From Gloeocapsopsis sp. IPPAS B-1203 (GTDB lineage: Bacteria; Cyanobacteriota; Cyanobacteriia; Cyanobacteriales; Chroococcidiopsidaceae): a stretch of 64,000 nucleotides of DNA. Below the pieces are notes generated by a model, which did no database searches, was not told the DNA's origin, and saw only the letters and a program-made list of their open reading frames with translations. This document shows, piece by piece, positions 18,454-27,544 of the stretch (positions within the stretch are counted from its first letter, which is position 1; every line of letters begins with the position of its first letter). Made by a program: the position numbers and the translations under genes. Location of the stretch: NCBI RefSeq assembly GCF_002749975.1, contig NZ_PEIG01000016.1:62001-126000 (forward strand), read 5' to 3'.

Positions 18454-21400
18454 ATGAACGTTGAAGAAGCAATGGATATTATAGAGAAGCTCCTCGAACA
18501 AGGACGCTTGAACAAAGCTCAAGAAATTGTATTTCGACAATCTTGGGAGGGGAAATCTTACATGGAGATTGCTAGAGCCTCTGGTTATGATACGGGTTAT
18601 ATTAAAGACACTGGCTCTCATCTGTGGCAGTTGCTGACCAAAGTTTTTGGTAAAAAAGTGACTAAAAACAACTTTCAGTCTGTTGTCTTACGGTATGCAC
18701 GGGTTACACACAAAGATTTTAATAATCTGGCTACATTAAGATGGCAAAAAGCAAGTTTTACCAAGGAGACTTTACCTGAACAAACTCCACAGATTTATGC
18801 ATTGAACGCGCACATAACTCCGAATTTAGGAGAAGTTAAAACTCAATACGATTGGGGAAGTGCGCCTGATATATCAATCTTTTATGGTAGAACGAAAGAA
18901 TTAGCAACACTACAACAATGGATTGTGCAAGATCGCTGCCGATTAGTGACATTACTAGGAATGGGAGGAATTGGAAAAACCAGTTTGTCAGTTAAGTTAG
19001 CGCAAGAAATCCATACAGATTTTGATTATGTCATCTGGCGATCGCTGCGGAATGCTCCAGCTATACAAGATTTACTCACTAACTTGATTTCATTTCTCTC
19101 AAATCAACAAATAACCATCAACGATTTACCGGAAAGTGTAGAAGATAGAATATTACATCTTGTAAATTACTTACGTTCGTCTCGATGTTTACTGATACTT
19201 GACAATGTAGAAACAATTTTACGTCAAGGGGAACGTGCGGGACATTACATTGAAGAATACGAAGAATATGGACAACTCTTACGCTGTGTTGCACAAACAC
19301 ATCATCAAAGTTGCTTAGTTGTTACAAGCCGTGAGAAACCAAGGGGCTTAGCATCCTCTGAGGGAATTACTTTACCTGTAAGATCGCTTCATTTAGATGG
19401 CTTAACTCAATCTGAAGGTAAAGATATTTTTGAGACTAAAGGACTTTTTTGCTCAGATGTACAACAGCAACTGTTATTTGAACACTATCGTGGTAATCCA
19501 CTAGCATTAAAGATAGTTGCGACAAATATTCAAGAGTTATTTGATGGCGATGTGACGCAATTTCTCGAGCAAGGTACCGCAGTTTTTGGAGATATTTGGG
19601 ATCTTTTAGGTCAGCAATTTAGGCGTCTGTCGATAGCTGAACAGCAAGTTATGTATTGGTTAGCAATCAATCGCGAACCTGTGACATTATCAGAGCTAAA
19701 GCAAGATATTCTCCCTATCATATCGCCACGCGAAGTTCTAGAAGCACTAGAATCTTTACAACAGCGCTCTTTAATTGAAAAAGCTGTACCGATTGTTAGC
19801 AAAAGTGCTGCTAGTTTTACGCAGCAGCCTGCGGTGATGGAGTATGTTACTGCTCAGTTTATTTCTCAAATTTGTAACGAAATTACGACAAAAGATATTA
19901 ATCTTTTCAATAGTCATGCTTTGATCAAAGCACAAACTAAAGACTATATTCGAGATGCGCAACGGTTGATCTTTCAACCATTAATCAACACACTTTTAGC
20001 TAGCTTTGGCAACAAACAAAGAATTAAAGAACAGCTCAATCGCATTCTTCTCGAACTGCGGTTGTCTACATCAATTACACCAGGATATGCAGGAGGTAAT
20101 GTTCTTAACCTACTCGTGCAGTTACAAGCTGATTTAAATTACTACGACTTTTCAGAAATTACTGTTTGGCAAGCCTATCTTAAAGACGTTAACTTGCAAC
20201 ACGTCAATTTACAACATGCAGATTTAACAAACTCAGCATTTACCGAAAACTTCGGCTGCATTTTAGCATTAGCTTATAGTCCAGATAGTCAAACCATCGT
20301 GACTGCAGGTGAAGCAGGTCAAATCCGGTTATGGCGCGTTGCAGACATGAAGCCCGTTTTAACGTGGAAAGGTCATATTCGTTGGATTTTAGCAGTTTCG
20401 TTTAGTCCTGATGGAGCGATTTTAGCAACGGGTAGTGACGATCGCACTGTAAAAATTTGGGACGCGCATACAGGTGAACTACTGCAAACATTGCACGGAC
20501 ATCTGAGTTGGGTTTGGTCACTCGCTTTTAGTCCTGATGGTAAAACTTTAGCAACAGGTAGTGACGATCGCACTGTAAAAATTTGGGACATCGCAACAGG
20601 TAAAATCTTGCAATCTTTACAAGAACATACAAATCGGGTCGAGTCGGTAAGCTTTAATTCTCAAGGTAATTTGTTGGCGAGTGGAAGCAACGATGGTAGC
20701 ATCATGCTGTGGGATATCAGTAGCACTCAGGTTATCAAATTCACTGAATCTGCACAGCCAATTCGAGCGATCGCTTTTAGTACAGATGGTACGCTGCTTG
20801 CAAGTGGTAGCGATGATGGCAACATCACAATATGTAATATCAATAGTGGGAATTGTTGGCGATTGCAAGGACACTCCTATTTAGTTCAAAGCCTTGCCTT
20901 CAGCCCTGACGATCAAACACTAGCTAGTGGAAGTCACGACAAAACAATCAAGTTGTGGAATCTCACCACAGGACAATGCGCAAAAACACTGCAAGGACAC
21001 GCGAGTCGAGTTTGGTCTGTTGCTTTTAGTCCGGATGGTCAAACTTTAGTTAGCGGGAGTGACGATCGCTTGTTAAAGCTGTGGGATGTTGCTACAGGTA
21101 ACGCATTAAAGACTCTTTGGGGTTATACAAATCTAGTACGAGTTGTTGTTTTTAGTCCAGATGGCACAATGTTGGCAACTGGAAGTAGCGATCGCACAGT
21201 GCGATTGTGGGATATTTCCACGAGTAAAGTCATAAAATCCTTTCAAGGACATGCCCGTGGTATTCTTTCAACCACTTTTAGTCACAATGGACAAATTCTC
21301 GCAAGTGCTAGTGAAAAGATTAATTTATGGAATGTCAATACAGGTAAGCTCATTCAAACACTACAAGGACATACAAACTGGGTATGGTCAGTTGCTTTCA

Positions 21401-22113
21401 ATCCTCAAGATGATACTTTGGCGAGTGCAAGTGGTGACCATACTGTAAAGTTGTGGAATGTGAATACAGGGCGTTGTTTACAAACCCTCATCGGACATAC
21501 TAATTGGGTGTGGTCTGTTGCTTTTAGTCCTCAAGGCAAAATCTTAGCAAGCAGTGGTGATGTGACAGTACGATTATGGGATATCCAAACCGGAGAATGT
21601 CTTAAAGTTCTGCAAGGACATACTAATGGTGTCTGGTCTGTTGCCTTTCATCCGCAAGGTAAAATCTTAGCAAGTGCTAGCGATGACTACACAGTCAAAG
21701 TGTGGGATGTTGACACAGGCAAATGTTTACAAACATTACAAGGACATACTAATGGTGTTTGGTCTGTTGCGTTTAGTCCAGATGGGCAACTTTTAGCAAG
21801 TGCTAGCGATGACAAAACATTGAAACTTTGGGATGTTCGTACTGGTAAATGTTTACAAACATTAGAAGGGCACAGCGATCGCGTCACATCAGTGAGCTTT
21901 CATCCGCAAGGTAAAATTCTTGCAAGTGGCGAACAAGAAGAAAAAATTAAACTTTGGGATCTTGATACCGGCAAGTGTATTACAACAATCCGCAGCGATC
22001 GCCCTTATGAAGGAATGAATATTACAGGTGTGACAGGGTTGACTGACGCTCAAATTGCCATGCTTAAAGCACTTGGTGCAGTAGAGATAGAAGCAGAGGA
22101 AACTACAGCTTAA
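18454..22113 (+). CDS. NB-ARC STAND ATPase with 14 WD40 repeats
   Basis: This is a 1219-residue signal-transducing STAND protein. Residues 1-85 form a helix-turn-helix-like effector/adaptor domain seen at the start of many cyanobacterial vMAP/STAND proteins. The NB-ARC ATPase spans about 140-480, with Walker A GMGGIGKT (169-176) and the [11 protein letters not shown] Walker B. A short pentapeptide-like linker ([21 protein letters not shown]) leads to 14 WD40 repeats of about 42 residues (about 610-1185), enough for two seven-bladed propellers. The tail [20 protein letters not shown] follows. GAGGTG precedes the ATG. Such proteins oligomerise on ligand sensing; the ligand and output are unknown. 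The hybrid kinase gene follows after 181 nt. Confidence 0.9.
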   Translation: MNVEEAMDIIEKLLEQGRLNKAQEIVFRQSWEGKSYMEIARASGYDTGYIKDTGSHLWQLLTKVFGKKVTKNNFQSVVLRYARVTHKDFNNLATLRWQKASFTKETLPEQTPQIYALNAHITPNLGEVKTQYDWGSAPDISIFYGRTKELATLQQWIVQDRCRLVTLLGMGGIGKTSLSVKLAQEIHTDFDYVIWRSLRNAPAIQDLLTNLISFLSNQQITINDLPESVEDRILHLVNYLRSSRCLLILDNVETILRQGERAGHYIEEYEEYGQLLRCVAQTHHQSCLVVTSREKPRGLASSEGITLPVRSLHLDGLTQSEGKDIFETKGLFCSDVQQQLLFEHYRGNPLALKIVATNIQELFDGDVTQFLEQGTAVFGDIWDLLGQQFRRLSIAEQQVMYWLAINREPVTLSELKQDILPIISPREVLEALESLQQRSLIEKAVPIVSKSAASFTQQPAVMEYVTAQFISQICNEITTKDINLFNSHALIKAQTKDYIRDAQRLIFQPLINTLLASFGNKQRIKEQLNRILLELRLSTSITPGYAGGNVLNLLVQLQADLNYYDFSEITVWQAYLKDVNLQHVNLQHADLTNSAFTENFGCILALAYSPDSQTIVTAGEAGQIRLWRVADMKPVLTWKGHIRWILAVSFSPDGAILATGSDDRTVKIWDAHTGELLQTLHGHLSWVWSLAFSPDGKTLATGSDDRTVKIWDIATGKILQSLQEHTNRVESVSFNSQGNLLASGSNDGSIMLWDISSTQVIKFTESAQPIRAIAFSTDGTLLASGSDDGNITICNINSGNCWRLQGHSYLVQSLAFSPDDQTLASGSHDKTIKLWNLTTGQCAKTLQGHASRVWSVAFSPDGQTLVSGSDDRLLKLWDVATGNALKTLWGYTNLVRVVVFSPDGTMLATGSSDRTVRLWDISTSKVIKSFQGHARGILSTTFSHNGQILASASEKINLWNVNTGKLIQTLQGHTNWVWSVAFNPQDDTLASASGDHTVKLWNVNTGRCLQTLIGHTNWVWSVAFSPQGKILASSGDVTVRLWDIQTGECLKVLQGHTNGVWSVAFHPQGKILASASDDYTVKVWDVDTGKCLQTLQGHTNGVWSVAFSPDGQLLASASDDKTLKLWDVRTGKCLQTLEGHSDRVTSVSFHPQGKILASGEQEEKIKLWDLDTGKCITTIRSDRPYEGMNITGVTGLTDAQIAMLKALGAVEIEAEETTA
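20431..20589 (+). repeat. nucleotide-identical WD40 units
   Basis: A 33-nt stretch beginning GGTAGTGACGATCGCACTGT occurs identically at 20431-20463 and 20557-20589, exactly 126 nt (one 42-codon WD40 repeat) apart. Near-identical stretches also recur at about 21616 and 21742. Identity at silent positions indicates recent repeat duplication or gene conversion within the propeller-coding part. Confidence 0.7.
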
Positions 22114-22294
22114 ATTGTGTCGGTGGAATGAAGAGAAATCTATAAATTTTTCCTCTAACACTGTCTTAATGTGCTTTAGATCACAAATGTAAGTTGTTTG
22201 GATCACTAAATGTAATTTATTTTTTCAGTAGATTTTTGAATGAGCCTACACAAGACTGTCGTCTTGTATAATACTGCCATTGCAGGTGAATTAA

Positions 22295-24463
22295 TTGATA
22301 CAGCCATTGGAATCAAAGCACAACATCAATCTTCATCAGCAGGAGACACTAATTGAAAGAGTAGGCGAAGCGATCGCTTTATTCAATTGTGCACATCGCC
22401 TCGTTGTCTTTAACCAACAATTTTGTCGAAATTGGGGATTACATTCTGATTGGCTCAAACAAAAGCCTTATGACAAAGAAGTTTTTGTTGAAATTGTCAA
22501 ACAAGGCTACTGGTCACAAGCAAAGTCCGAACAACTGTTGCTTCTATTAAATGGTAATACAACTTTCCCCGTTTACATTGAACAAACAGACGGGAAATCG
22601 CTGGAAGTTTATTCTAGTGAAACTTCCGATGCTGGAAGAATGATAACTTTTCTGGATATTACTGAGCATCGGCGCTCTCAAGCATATCTCAACGCAGAAC
22701 TCAAACGGCAAGCATTTCTTTTGGGATTAATGGAACGCATCCAGCCTGCGAGTGAACTGCGAGAAATTGGACAGTTTGCTCTTAGTTATCTTGTCCAAAC
22801 AATGGGAGCTGCTTTTGGTGATGTCAAAGTGATCTCAGGAAAAAACCAAGAAGCTTGGGCTTATGTACTCACCAGTGAAATCTCTGCGCAGTTTGTTGCG
22901 ACTTACGGCGATACAGTGACAGCAGAAATGGCAAAATTTCTCGAGCGAGGAATTCCCTACGGACAAGGACTTCTGTGGCAAGTCGTTGATACGGCTAAAC
23001 CATTATTTATTGAAGACTATTACAAACATCCTCAGGCTGTATCTGCATTTCGACATCCAGGTATTGGTCAGTTAGGCATTTTCCCGATTCCTGCGGCTGA
23101 TGGTACGATTATCGGTGTCTTGACTCTAGAATCTCGCAGTCTACGCAAATTACAAGACGCCCCACAGCAAGATATGCTATTAGCAGCTTGCCGAATGCTT
23201 GGAGTTGCCATCGAACGCGCTCAAGCTCAGGAACGCCTGCGTCAGATTAACGAAGATTTAGAGCAAGCTTCGCAGCTTAAGTCAGAATTTCTCGCTTCCA
23301 TGTCGCACGAATTGCGTACGCCCCTCAATAGTATTTTAGGTTTCTCAGATTTACTACTACGCCAATTTGATTCTTTAACTCCGCGCCAAACTAAATATCT
23401 GCGAGTGATTGAAGAAAGTGGTCAACATCTATTGCAGTTAATTAACGATATTCTCGACTTATCTAAAATTGAATCTGGCAAAGTAGAACTAGAACTAGAA
23501 CCTGTATCCATTCCCGATCTCTGTCTGCAGTGTCAAGAGATGATTCAGCCTCGCATAAATAAGAAGCGACTGATGTTATCACTCGATCTTGACAATCGCC
23601 TAACACAGGCAAACCTTGATGAGCGTCGTGTTCGCCAGATCTTAATTAACTTACTCTCTAATGCAGTCAAATTTACACCTGAAGGTGGTCACATCAAACT
23701 TAGTTGTCGTATCGCTTATGGCAATCAATTGCAATCAGAGATGTATCGACCAGATTGTAGTCCAATTAATCTAAGTACACCTTATGTGTGTATCGCAGTT
23801 GAAGATACAGGTATTGGTATTCCTGCAGAAAAATGGCATTTACTCTTTCGTCCCTTTCAACAGATAGACGCTTCTTTAACACGACAACATGAAGGAACGG
23901 GCTTAGGATTAGCACTCACAAAACGATTAGCAGAACTGCATGGCGGAACTGTTTCTCTTGAATCAGTAGCAGATCAAGGCAGTACATTTCGCGTATGGCT
24001 ACCGCTTACCGAAATGCGTCAACAGTTAGTATCCTCTAAAGGGGATGCTACTGAAGAACAGATAGTTAGTGTTGGCAAAAGTAAATGGGTTTGGGTTGTA
24101 GAAGATCAGCCCTATAACCAAGCTTTAATTACAGAAATGCTGGAGTTACAGGGTTACAAGGTAGAGTTAATTGCAGATGGTCAAATGATGATGAAAGCAA
24201 TTGATTCATATGTTATCTCTGCAAAAGCTTTGCCTGACTTGGTTTTGATGGATATTCAATTGCCCAAAGTTGACGGATTCAAACTCATCCGACAACTCAA
24301 AAATAGTCCTTACTGGCAATCAGTTCCAGTAATTGCGTTGACAGCTATGGCTATGACAGGAGATCGCGATCGCTGTCTTGCATCCGGTGCAGATGCTTAT
24401 CTTAGTAAACCTTTGAACTTTATTACTTTACAACATACATTGCAAACTTTTATTAAAGCTTAA
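22295..24463 (+). CDS. PAS-GAF hybrid histidine kinase/response regulator
   Basis: This 722-residue cytoplasmic two-component hybrid has a PAS-like domain (about 20-125), a GAF domain (about 150-310) and a short coiled coil. HisKA follows with His338 in SMSHELRTPLN, then HATPase_c with N box INLLSNAVKFTP and G boxes DTGIGIP and GTGLGLALTKRL. A C-terminal REC domain carries the phosphoacceptor Asp653 in LVLMDIQLP. The start is a TTG at 22295 preceded by GCAGGTGAA; no ATG is available nearby. No transmembrane segment is seen, so it senses an internal signal. Its GAF lacks an obvious bilin-binding Cys motif. A downstream partner is not adjacent. Confidence 0.9.
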   Translation: MIQPLESKHNINLHQQETLIERVGEAIALFNCAHRLVVFNQQFCRNWGLHSDWLKQKPYDKEVFVEIVKQGYWSQAKSEQLLLLLNGNTTFPVYIEQTDGKSLEVYSSETSDAGRMITFLDITEHRRSQAYLNAELKRQAFLLGLMERIQPASELREIGQFALSYLVQTMGAAFGDVKVISGKNQEAWAYVLTSEISAQFVATYGDTVTAEMAKFLERGIPYGQGLLWQVVDTAKPLFIEDYYKHPQAVSAFRHPGIGQLGIFPIPAADGTIIGVLTLESRSLRKLQDAPQQDMLLAACRMLGVAIERAQAQERLRQINEDLEQASQLKSEFLASMSHELRTPLNSILGFSDLLLRQFDSLTPRQTKYLRVIEESGQHLLQLINDILDLSKIESGKVELELEPVSIPDLCLQCQEMIQPRINKKRLMLSLDLDNRLTQANLDERRVRQILINLLSNAVKFTPEGGHIKLSCRIAYGNQLQSEMYRPDCSPINLSTPYVCIAVEDTGIGIPAEKWHLLFRPFQQIDASLTRQHEGTGLGLALTKRLAELHGGTVSLESVADQGSTFRVWLPLTEMRQQLVSSKGDATEEQIVSVGKSKWVWVVEDQPYNQALITEMLELQGYKVELIADGQMMMKAIDSYVISAKALPDLVLMDIQLPKVDGFKLIRQLKNSPYWQSVPVIALTAMAMTGDRDRCLASGADAYLSKPLNFITLQHTLQTFIKA

Positions 24464-24912
24464 AATGCGATCGCTTTTGCATTAATTATTACTGCCTAGA
24501 CCCCAAGAACGCCTTAGAATTTACTATAATGACGGTTTGCTTATAATCAAGAATTTGAGTGTATGAATGATACCTACGCTCTTTAAAAACTACAAAAATA
24601 ATCGGAATTATTCAGTCGAAACTGTCTCCTAATTTACATAGCCTTCCGTTTCCTTTGTTGTATTGTTGTATCTTCGGAAACTTGGTGGCGATCGCCTTGC
24701 GAGTTATACCAAGACAAAAGCGGTATTAACTTAGGGCAGTAAAAAGCTAAGGTTGTCATTTGAAGTGTTACCCTATACTGTTGTGCTTGACAGTGGCAAG
24801 AGTACAGATGCAGAAGTGAAGAATATTTTTCTACAGTAGGAATCAAGTGAAATAGTCTAAAAATTTAACGATAACTTAAATTTAAGTAGAATTAGCGGTG
24901 TTAGGAGGCGTT
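24464..24912. other. 449-nt spacer without a recognised gene
   Basis: A minus-strand open frame at 24634-24846 has no family resemblance and no good ribosome binding site, so I do not call it. The region is moderately AT-rich and presumably carries the promoter for the hydroxylase-like gene. Confidence 0.4.
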
Positions 24913-25416
24913 ATGTTTACTTTGCACAGCATATTGATTGGAGTTATCTGTTTTACACTCGCGTTTGTCTTAGCGAGTTTGGTAGAGTACTGGCTGCATC
25001 GATTAATGCACGTTTCCCATCAAATTGGCGAACGTCACCGCGATCATCACCGCCGCAATGAAGGACAAGGCGTCATCTGGGAATTTCGCGATTATGTGCG
25101 CGGTAGCTTTGTTGTCATGATTGTTGTATTTTTCCTTTCTTTAGAAGCCGGAATCGGTTGGTTTCTAGGAGGACTAATTTATGCTGCTTTCTCAGCTTAC
25201 GCACATCAACTGCAGCATGAGAACCCTACAAAGTGCTTTTGGATGAAAATGCCTGTTCACTATGTCCATCATAAGTACGGTATGTGGCATCACAACTTTG
25301 GTTTAGCTGTAGATTGGTGGGATCGCGTTTTTGGGACTTACAAGCCTGTAGAATGGCTCACTGATGAGGAACGAAATCAACCTGAACGCGGTTATCTGCA
25401 GTTGCGATGGTGGTAA
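24913..25416 (+). CDS. fatty acid hydroxylase/sterol desaturase superfamily protein
   Basis: This 167-residue membrane di-iron oxygenase has the histidine clusters of the family: EYWLHRLMH, ERHRDHHRR, HQLQHENPTK and HYVHHKYGMWHHN, with two to four hydrophobic stretches between them. The superfamily inserts hydroxyl groups or double bonds into lipids using O2; the compact form with an HYVHHKYGMWHHN-type box resembles the fatty acid 2-hydroxylase (Scs7/FA2H) branch and cyanobacterial relatives. Start ATG 24913 has a perfect AGGAGG (24903-24908); the GTG at 24898 is upstream of it and is rejected. It is followed by an Mpo1-like gene, which may be functionally linked. Confidence 0.85.
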   Translation: MFTLHSILIGVICFTLAFVLASLVEYWLHRLMHVSHQIGERHRDHHRRNEGQGVIWEFRDYVRGSFVVMIVVFFLSLEAGIGWFLGGLIYAAFSAYAHQLQHENPTKCFWMKMPVHYVHHKYGMWHHNFGLAVDWWDRVFGTYKPVEWLTDEERNQPERGYLQLRWW

Positions 25417-25704
25417 GGATAGCAGAGGACACTGCGCATTGCAGTTCAAAGTAATTATTTGAAGCTGCAGAAATTTGCGTGCGGAGATTTTTGCCGTTCA
25501 GCAAACTGTACAAGACAGTTGTAAGTTTTAGAATGTCCTAATTGGATTAACAATTTCTATATGCTACTCCTCATTTTGAGTTTGTATATCTCATTGAATT
25601 CTCAAGATCAATAAAGAATTTATTATTTTTGTTGGTCATAGAGACTTGTGGTGCTATTGTTCCTAACAACATTGGCAATTTTCTTTGAGATAGGGGCATA
25701 CGCT

Positions 25705-26025
25705 GTGAAATACTTCCAAGAGGCAAAAGCCCACTTTGTTGCAAGCCACCAGCACCCGATTAATCAATTTCTACATCACTTGACAAATATTGTAGCGATC
25801 GCCGCTGTTATCTTTTTGTTCTACGATTGGCGACTCACAATTGTCTGTTTAGTGTTAACCCAAGTTTTTGCTCTAGGCGGTCATGCTTTTTTTGAAAAGA
25901 ATGAACCTGCGTTTGTCAAGTATCCAGGGATAACAATTTTAGCATCAATGCAGTGGTCTTTTGAGAATTGGTTTGGTGCACGCCAACTCTTGCAGTATTT
26001 CCAGCATAAAGCTCTCAGTGATTAG
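25705..26025 (+). CDS. Mpo1/DUF962-like protein
   Basis: This protein of about 106 residues matches the Mpo1 (yeast YGL010w)/DUF962 pattern, with SHQHPINQFLHHLTN near the N terminus and GHAFFEKNEPAFVKYPG in the middle, around three or four hydrophobic segments. Yeast Mpo1 is an Fe(II) dioxygenase that removes one carbon from 2-hydroxy fatty acids. The key His residues of these motifs are retained. I choose GTG 25705 (preceded by AGGGGC), because homologues start about ten residues before the first His motif. GTG 25648 would add 19 mostly hydrophobic residues and is also possible. Confidence 0.75.
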   Translation: MKYFQEAKAHFVASHQHPINQFLHHLTNIVAIAAVIFLFYDWRLTIVCLVLTQVFALGGHAFFEKNEPAFVKYPGITILASMQWSFENWFGARQLLQYFQHKALSD

Positions 26026-26063
26026 TTTCAAGCAACAATATTTATTGATTTTAAGGATAACTC

Positions 26064-27464
26064 ATGTATCAAGGTTTACCAGTTATTGATGCGGATGCCC
26101 ATAAGCTCGAAAATCCATTGGTCATGCGAGATTATATCGAGCCAGAGTATCGCGATCGCATTGGTTTAGTGATTGATAGCTTAGGCGATCAAAGGGCAAG
26201 AATTATTGACTTTAACCCCGCAACCGGAAAAAACGACTTGATGCGGATGTTTCCGCAACCCCAAGGCATGGGTAAAGGTGGTTTCCGCAATTTGCATCCG
26301 GATACGACATTAGGCGCAATGTTTAATCGCATCCGCATTGAACATATGGATCGCGAAGGCATTGACGTTCATGTGATTTACGGTACGTTAAACTTAATCT
26401 TTTCTAGCATTCTGGATAAAGACTTAGCGATCGCGCTTTGCCGTGCTTACAACAGTTACATGGCAGATGACTGTCGGGGTTATGATAATCGATTGAAACC
26501 CATTGGCGTGATTCCACTACAAGACGTTGATGCAGCAGTTGCCGAGATGCATCGTTGTGTTAATGAACTGGGGATGATCAGCGTTGCTGTTGCTCCAAAT
26601 ATGCCAATTCCGCACCCGAAAGCACCTGATGCCTTTCCCGAAATCCGCAGTTGCAAAACAATTAGCCATCCAGACTTTCGCCCCATTCTTCAAGCTGCAG
26701 TCGATTTGAATATCGGCTTGGGAATACATGGAGGACCTGGTTCTTACATGGTAGGCGGAATATCTGACTACACCGAGACTTTTGTCCTCACCCACATTTT
26801 TGTGCAGCGCAACCAACAACAGCTAGCTTTAGCACGGATGATATTTGATGGCGCATTTGAGCAATTTCCCACCTTGCGCGTCGGGTTTCTAGAAGGGGGT
26901 TGTGGTTGGGTACCCGATTTAGCCCATGCATTCCACGAACATTGGGAAAAGCGCATTCGTGATTTTGATCCGAAACACCCTTATCGCCCGTCGTTGATGG
27001 AATTTACCAAGTTAATGATTCAAGAACGCGGGACACACAATAACGTCAACTTGATTAGTCAAGCAAAAAACCTATTTGATTTATTGTGGAATACACAGCA
27101 CGATCCGACAAAAATTGATGATGCAAGTTTGTACGAACACTACGACTTACGTCACCGCGATCCCTTAGAATATTTTGAACGCAGACAAATTTTCACTTCA
27201 TTTGAATCTGACGATCCTGGTCCTGCCTATCTACACATTGCTATGGGTGAAACTGGCAAGCACCTCGCTTGCTTCTCCGGCGATTATGGCCACTGGGATG
27301 GCGTATTACAAAATTGCGTCCGCGATGCTGCGACAGTTGCAGATTACGATCGCGAGCACCTGGAGTTACTTCTAGGTGGTAATGCTTTAGCATTATATGG
27401 CGATCGCCTGCGTCAAACGCTACCAACTCATCTCTCAACGCAAACAGCAAATCTATCTACATGA
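26064..27464 (+). CDS. amidohydrolase family protein (amidohydrolase-2 type)
   Basis: This 466-residue metal-dependent TIM-barrel hydrolase has the amidohydrolase-2 opening PVIDADAHKLE with the DxDxH-type metal site. Further features are LDKDLAIALCRAYNSY, GIGIHGGPG with the barrel His, RVGFLEGGCGWVPDLAHAF, and a C-terminal FSGDYGHWDG with the Asp/His expected of the last strand. Relatives include decarboxylases and hydrolases of cyclic or aromatic acids; the substrate is unknown. It starts 38 nt after the Mpo1-like gene, close enough for co-transcription. Confidence 0.85.
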   Translation: MYQGLPVIDADAHKLENPLVMRDYIEPEYRDRIGLVIDSLGDQRARIIDFNPATGKNDLMRMFPQPQGMGKGGFRNLHPDTTLGAMFNRIRIEHMDREGIDVHVIYGTLNLIFSSILDKDLAIALCRAYNSYMADDCRGYDNRLKPIGVIPLQDVDAAVAEMHRCVNELGMISVAVAPNMPIPHPKAPDAFPEIRSCKTISHPDFRPILQAAVDLNIGLGIHGGPGSYMVGGISDYTETFVLTHIFVQRNQQQLALARMIFDGAFEQFPTLRVGFLEGGCGWVPDLAHAFHEHWEKRIRDFDPKHPYRPSLMEFTKLMIQERGTHNNVNLISQAKNLFDLLWNTQHDPTKIDDASLYEHYDLRHRDPLEYFERRQIFTSFESDDPGPAYLHIAMGETGKHLACFSGDYGHWDGVLQNCVRDAATVADYDREHLELLLGGNALALYGDRLRQTLPTHLSTQTANLST

Positions 27465-27479
27465 AGTCGGATTTCTCAA

Positions 27480-27541
27480 ATTAATTCCTAGTTACTAACC
27501 ACTAGCCACTAACCCCTCGCTCCTAACTCCTAGCACCTAAC
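27480..27541. repeat. short tandem motifs in spacer
   Basis: The spacer between the amidohydrolase and radical-SAM genes is built of near-repeats of CTAGTTACTAACCACTAGCC, CTAACCCCTCG and CTCCTAACTCCTAGCACCTAA. It belongs to the dispersed spacer-repeat family of this window. Confidence 0.55.
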
Positions 27542-27544
27542 ACA

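Noticed and set aside
20400-21900. Regular repeats resembling a CRISPR array
   Set aside because: The 126-nt period is one 42-codon WD40 repeat in an open frame; the repeats are coding and lack unique spacers of array length.
24634-24846. 70-residue minus-strand ORF
   Set aside because: No ribosome binding site, no family resemblance and low-complexity composition.
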